Shown here: one piece after another, positions 21,795-23,910 of the stretch
How the letters are laid out: every line of letters starts with the position of its first letter
Position numbering within the stretch: the stretch's first letter is position 1
Source of the DNA: UMGS1781 sp045650705
GTDB taxonomy: Bacteria > Bacillota > Clostridia > TANB77 > CAG-508
Direction: 5' to 3'
Assembly (NCBI GenBank): GCA_045650705.1
Contig: JAZRRK010000039.1
Span: 1 to 23,910, forward strand
DNA: 23,910 nt
Program-made: the position numbers and the translations under genes
Notes under the pieces: model-generated
What the model was told of the DNA's origin: nothing
What the model saw: only the letters and a program-made list of their open reading frames with translations
Databases searched by the model: none

Positions 21795-23636
21795 ATTATT
21801 GTTGTCGTCTTCTACCTTATAATCTGCATCATAAACATTTCCATCATTTGGTGTTGCTTCTTCTGCATTTCCTTCATCTGTTGCACCCTGTGTAGCTGAT
21901 GCATTTGCTTTATATAGTTGTTCAGATATTTGATAGAATACTTGTGTCAATTTTTCTGTAGCTTCTTTTATTGTTTCTGTGTTATTTGTTTCTAAAGCTT
22001 TTTTAACATTTTCTATTTCTGTTTCAACTTTAGCTTTTTCTTCACCACTTATCTTGTCTCCCAATTCTTCTAATGTCTTTTGGCTACTATATACTAAGCT
22101 TTCTGCATTATTTCTAACTTCAACTTCTTCTTTTCTCTTCTTGTCTTCTGCTGCATGTGCTTCTGCATCTTTTACAGCTTTATCTATATCTTCTTCTGAA
22201 AGATTTGTGCTTGCTGTTATAGAAACATTTTGTTCATTTCCTGTTGCTGTATCTTTTGCAGATACATGTACTATACCATTTGCATCTATATCAAAAGTAA
22301 CTTCTATTTGAGGAATTCCTCTTGGTGCTGGTGGTATTCCTGATAATTGGAATCTTCCTAAAGTTTTATTGTATGCAGCCATTTCTCTTTCACCTTGTAA
22401 CACGTGTACTTCTACACTTGTTTGACCATCTGCTGCTGTTGAGAATATTTGTGACTTTTTAGTTGGTATTGTTGTGTTTCTTTCAATTAATTTTGTAAAT
22501 ACTCCACCATATGTTTCAATACCTAAAGATAATGGTGTTACGTCTAATAATACTAAGTCTTTAACATCTCCTGATAAAACTCCACCTTGGATTGCTGCAC
22601 CTATTGCAACACATTCATCTGGGTTTATTCCTTTATTTGGTTCTTTATTTGTTATTTTCTTTACAGCTTCTTGGACTGCTGGAACTCTTGTAGAACCACC
22701 AACTAATAGTACTTGGTCTATTTTATCTGCAGTTAGTCCTGCATCTTTTAATGCTTGATTAACTGGAACTGTTGTTGCTTCTATTAAGTCTCTAATTAAT
22801 TCTTCAAATTTTGCTCTTGTTAATGTTATATCTAAGTGTTTTGGTCCTGTGCTATCTGCTGTAATGAATGGTAAGTTAATATTTGTTTGACCTACACCTG
22901 ATAATTCTATTTTAGCTTTTTCTGCTGCTTCTTTTAGTCTTTGCATTGCCATTTTATCTGCACTTAAGTCTATTCCACTTTCTTTTTTGAATTCGTCTAC
23001 TAAGTATTTTATGATTCTATCATCAAAATCATCTCCACCTAGTTTGTTATTTCCACTTGTTGCTAAAACTTCGAATACTCCATCTCCAATATCTAATATA
23101 GATACGTCAAATGTTCCTCCTCCTAAGTCATATACCATTATTTTTTGATCTTTATCTTCTTTATCCATTCCATAAGCAAGTGCTGCTGCTGTTGGTTCAT
23201 TTATAATTCTTAGAACCTCTAATCCTGCTATTTTTCCTGCATCTTTTGTTGCTTGTCTTTGAGAATCGCTAAAATATGCTGGAACTGTAATAACTGCTTG
23301 TGTAACTTGTTGTCCTAAATAGTTTTCAGCATCTGATTTTAATTTTTGTAATATCATTGCTGAAATTTCTTGTGGTGAAAATTCATCACCTTCAATTTTT
23401 ACCTTTCTATCTGTTCCCATATCTCTTTTTATTGAGATTACAGTATGGTCTGGATTTGTAACAGCTTGACGTTTAGCAATCTGTCCTACTAATCTTTCTC
23501 CATTTTTTGAAAATGCAACTACAGATGGTGTTGTTCTGTTTCCTTCTGGATTTGGGATAACTACTGCTTCCCCACCTTCCATAACTGCTACACATGAATT
23601 TGTTGTTCCTAAATCAATTCCTATTACTTTTGACAT
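21792..23636 (-). CDS. dnaK: chaperone protein DnaK (Hsp70)
   Basis: ATP-driven chaperone for protein folding and heat-shock protection. The 614 residues start with the phosphate-binding IGIDLGTTNSCVAVMEGG, and the ATPase domain includes VYDLGGGTFDVSIL and LLVGGSTRVPAVQ. The linker VLLDVTPLSLGIETYGG leads to the substrate-binding beta domain and helical lid, and the acidic disordered tail ends YDADYKVEDDNNN. AGGAGG precedes the ATG. It lies between grpE and dnaJ, the standard order. No CIRCE (HrcA) operator is visible in the window; it would be expected upstream of grpE or hrcA, beyond the right edge. Confidence 0.97.
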   Translation of the reverse strand: MSKVIGIDLGTTNSCVAVMEGGEAVVIPNPEGNRTTPSVVAFSKNGERLVGQIAKRQAVTNPDHTVISIKRDMGTDRKVKIEGDEFSPQEISAMILQKLKSDAENYLGQQVTQAVITVPAYFSDSQRQATKDAGKIAGLEVLRIINEPTAAALAYGMDKEDKDQKIMVYDLGGGTFDVSILDIGDGVFEVLATSGNNKLGGDDFDDRIIKYLVDEFKKESGIDLSADKMAMQRLKEAAEKAKIELSGVGQTNINLPFITADSTGPKHLDITLTRAKFEELIRDLIEATTVPVNQALKDAGLTADKIDQVLLVGGSTRVPAVQEAVKKITNKEPNKGINPDECVAIGAAIQGGVLSGDVKDLVLLDVTPLSLGIETYGGVFTKLIERNTTIPTKKSQIFSTAADGQTSVEVHVLQGEREMAAYNKTLGRFQLSGIPPAPRGIPQIEVTFDIDANGIVHVSAKDTATGNEQNVSITASTNLSEEDIDKAVKDAEAHAAEDKKRKEEVEVRNNAESLVYSSQKTLEELGDKISGEEKAKVETEIENVKKALETNNTETIKEATEKLTQVFYQISEQLYKANASATQGATDEGNAEEATPNDGNVYDADYKVEDDNNN

Positions 23637-23711
23637 TTTTAAATCCTCCTAATAAAATATTTATAATTTAATTTATAATAAAGTTGTCATCTTTACTATA
23701 AATTTATGTAC

Positions 23712-23910
23712 CTAATTTGCCACAACTACCATAGCGTGTCTTATAACTTTTGTGCCAACCATATAACCAGTTCTAAATTCTTGAACAATCTCTTTTTCTC
23801 CAAAATTGTCATCTTGAACACTAGATACTGCCTCATGAACTTCTGGATCAAATGTTTGTCCAACAGTTTCTATTTTTTTAACTCCAAATGAAGCTAAAAC
23901 ATCTAAATAT
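23712..23910 (-). CDS. grpE: nucleotide exchange factor GrpE, C-terminal end (partial)
   Basis: The last 65 residues of a gene that continues past the right edge. Visible: YLDVLASFGVKKIETVGQTF, DPEVHEAVSSVQDD, then GYMVGTKVIRHAMVVVAN and a TAG. DPxxHEA and the GY-x5-VIRxAxVxV ending are the hallmark of the GrpE beta domain that opens the DnaK nucleotide site. It lies 75 nt upstream of dnaK in the usual operon order. Confidence 0.93.
   Translation of the reverse strand, partial: YLDVLASFGVKKIETVGQTFDPEVHEAVSSVQDDNFGEKEIVQEFRTGYMVGTKVIRHAMVVVAN

Noticed and set aside
23637..23711. A promoter or CIRCE operator in front of dnaK
   Set aside because: AT-rich with TATAAA-like strings but no acceptable -35 at normal spacing, and no TTAGCACTC/GAGTGCTAA inverted repeat.

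Overview
The window is AT-rich, low-GC Firmicute chromosome, most likely from an uncultured gut-type Clostridia lineage. Support for this comes from codon use, AGGAGG-type ribosome sites, the yicC-remA-rpoZ-gmk block, a grpE-dnaK-dnaJ operon, cdaA, and a prepilin-like protein of the clostridial 'KGITLIALIITI' type. The placement is inference, because no rRNA or other species marker is present. TGA is used as a stop, so the code is standard.

Layout. (1) 1-2853: divergent pgsA (phospholipid synthesis) and serS-engB (seryl-tRNA synthetase, ribosome-assembly GTPase), with face-to-face promoters. (2) 2857-9094: a leftward pyrimidine operon, carA-carB-pyrF-pyrE. It starts from a good sigma-A promoter and a ~215-nt leader that encodes a 52-residue peptide ending inside an intrinsic terminator just before carA. 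(3) 9148-11020: a leftward prepilin-like gene split by a frameshift. Its 450-nt leader is crowded with dispersed hairpin repeats and a (GT)15 microsatellite that encodes His-Thr repeats in a small ORF. (4) 11053-18545: a long, tight leftward operon: HD phosphohydrolase, rsmE, a membrane protein with a Lys-rich tail, yicC, remA, rpoZ, gmk, an unlisted 35-residue membrane peptide, cdaA, truA. (5) 18572-20153: a small alpha/beta hydrolase (rightward) converging on punA (leftward) at a shared terminator. (6) 20265-23910: leftward grpE (partial)-dnaK-dnaJ, with two very large hairpins between dnaK and dnaJ.

Most genes are housekeeping. The novelty is between them. The best candidate for an undescribed system is the carA leader. 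Promoter, ribosome site, leader peptide, U-rich pause hairpin and attenuator are arranged like the UTP-sensing pyrBI attenuator of E. coli, yet they lie in a Firmicute pyr operon where PyrR control would be expected. Second is the pilin leader, where the microsatellite length sets which of three frames a small ORF ends in. One of those frames would park a ribosome on one arm of a two-state RNA hairpin. Third is a set of dispersed hairpin elements with compensatory stem changes, several of which abut or overlap stop codons. CarA also shows a remodelled glutamine pocket, and SerS carries unusual class II motifs.
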